A stretch of DNA of 13,869 nucleotides from CAYYKK01 sp964467935 (GTDB lineage Bacteria; Myxococcota_A; Polyangia; Polyangiales; Polyangiaceae), in contig CAYYKK010000188.1 of NCBI GenBank assembly GCA_964467935.1, positions 1 through 13,869 of the forward strand, given 5' to 3'. The notes under the pieces were generated by a model. The model was not told the origin of the DNA. It worked only from the letters and a program-made list of their open reading frames with translations, and ran no database searches. This document shows positions 13,731-13,869 of the stretch, one piece after another. A program made the translations under genes and the position numbers. The stretch's first letter is position 1. Each line of letters opens with the position of its first letter.

Positions 13731-13869
13731 CGCGCGACGAGGTCACCCTCGTCCCGACCGAGCGACACCTCGAGCGGCTGGCGGCTCCCCGAGCGATCTC
13801 GCTGCGGCGGTACCTCTCGGCGCGCGCGGCGCCCGACCGCGCCGCGGCCTCGCCGATCGCGCGGCGGCT
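13727..13869 (+). CDS. Unknown protein overlapping the bactofilin end, probable CTG start (3' end outside the window)
   Basis: An open frame runs from the bactofilin stop to the right edge, 47 codons with almost only G or C in third positions, as in real genes here. It reads TRDEVTLVPTERHLERLAAPRAISLRRYLSARA, a charged, probably helical segment with no recognised domain. No ATG, GTG or TTG was seen in this frame from 13562 on. A CTG at 13727 overlaps the bactofilin stop (CTGA) and has AGGAGG seven nt upstream (13714-13719), so a rare CTG start with translational coupling fits. The Shine-Dalgarno bases also encode Glu-Glu-Asp of the bactofilin tail, so this could be chance. Confidence 0.42.
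   Translation, partial: MTRDEVTLVPTERHLERLAAPRAISLRRYLSARAAPDRAAASPIARR

Overview
This window comes from a very GC-rich bacterium, most likely a deltaproteobacterial predator-type lineage (Myxococcota, order Polyangiales or a relative). The case rests on strong G/C third-position bias, a eukaryote-like Ser/Thr kinase with a long Pro-rich linker, a bactofilin, a degenerate NtrC-like activator and type VI secretion spike parts. No rRNA, tRNA, CRISPR array, transposase or integrase was seen.

Region 1 (1-2191, minus strand) is a compact accessory operon of T6SS spike parts: a 5'-truncated VgrG tail (beta-helix/DUF2345-like end), a free-standing transthyretin-like VgrG extension, a PAAR-like tip protein, and a helical two-repeat protein that runs off the left edge. 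Region 2 (about 2206-3634, plus) holds an unusual Cys-rich membrane protein with three RING-like CxxC...CxxC-x4-H-x2-C modules alternating with three membrane hairpins. It is broken by a one-base frameshift at a G run. The VgrG tail and this gene meet head to head at about 2190, and both seem to lack their 5' ends, which suggests a deletion scar. This accessory part uses more A/T-ending codons than the rest.

Region 3 (3659-6280, minus) is a housekeeping operon: ccmC (heme handling for cytochrome c maturation), a CcmD-like protein overlapping it by ATGA, a 47-aa single-span membrane protein with a strong Shine-Dalgarno sequence, and a medium-chain-type acyl-CoA dehydrogenase whose own ribosome site lies in the last codons of the small gene.

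Region 4 (6449-8494, plus) is a tail-anchored Ser/Thr protein kinase. Its 3' end converges on the next operon, and a perfect 24-bp palindrome covers both stop codons.

Region 5 (8498-12675, minus) probably forms one transcription unit: a beta-barrel outer-membrane protein, an NtrC-family regulator that has lost nearly every residue needed for sigma-54 activation, and a TolC-family outer-membrane factor with no pump partner in view. A 440-bp divergent spacer with several inverted repeats separates it from Region 6 (13116-end, plus): a bactofilin, followed by an overlapping open frame that appears to start at a CTG behind a good Shine-Dalgarno sequence and continues off the right edge.
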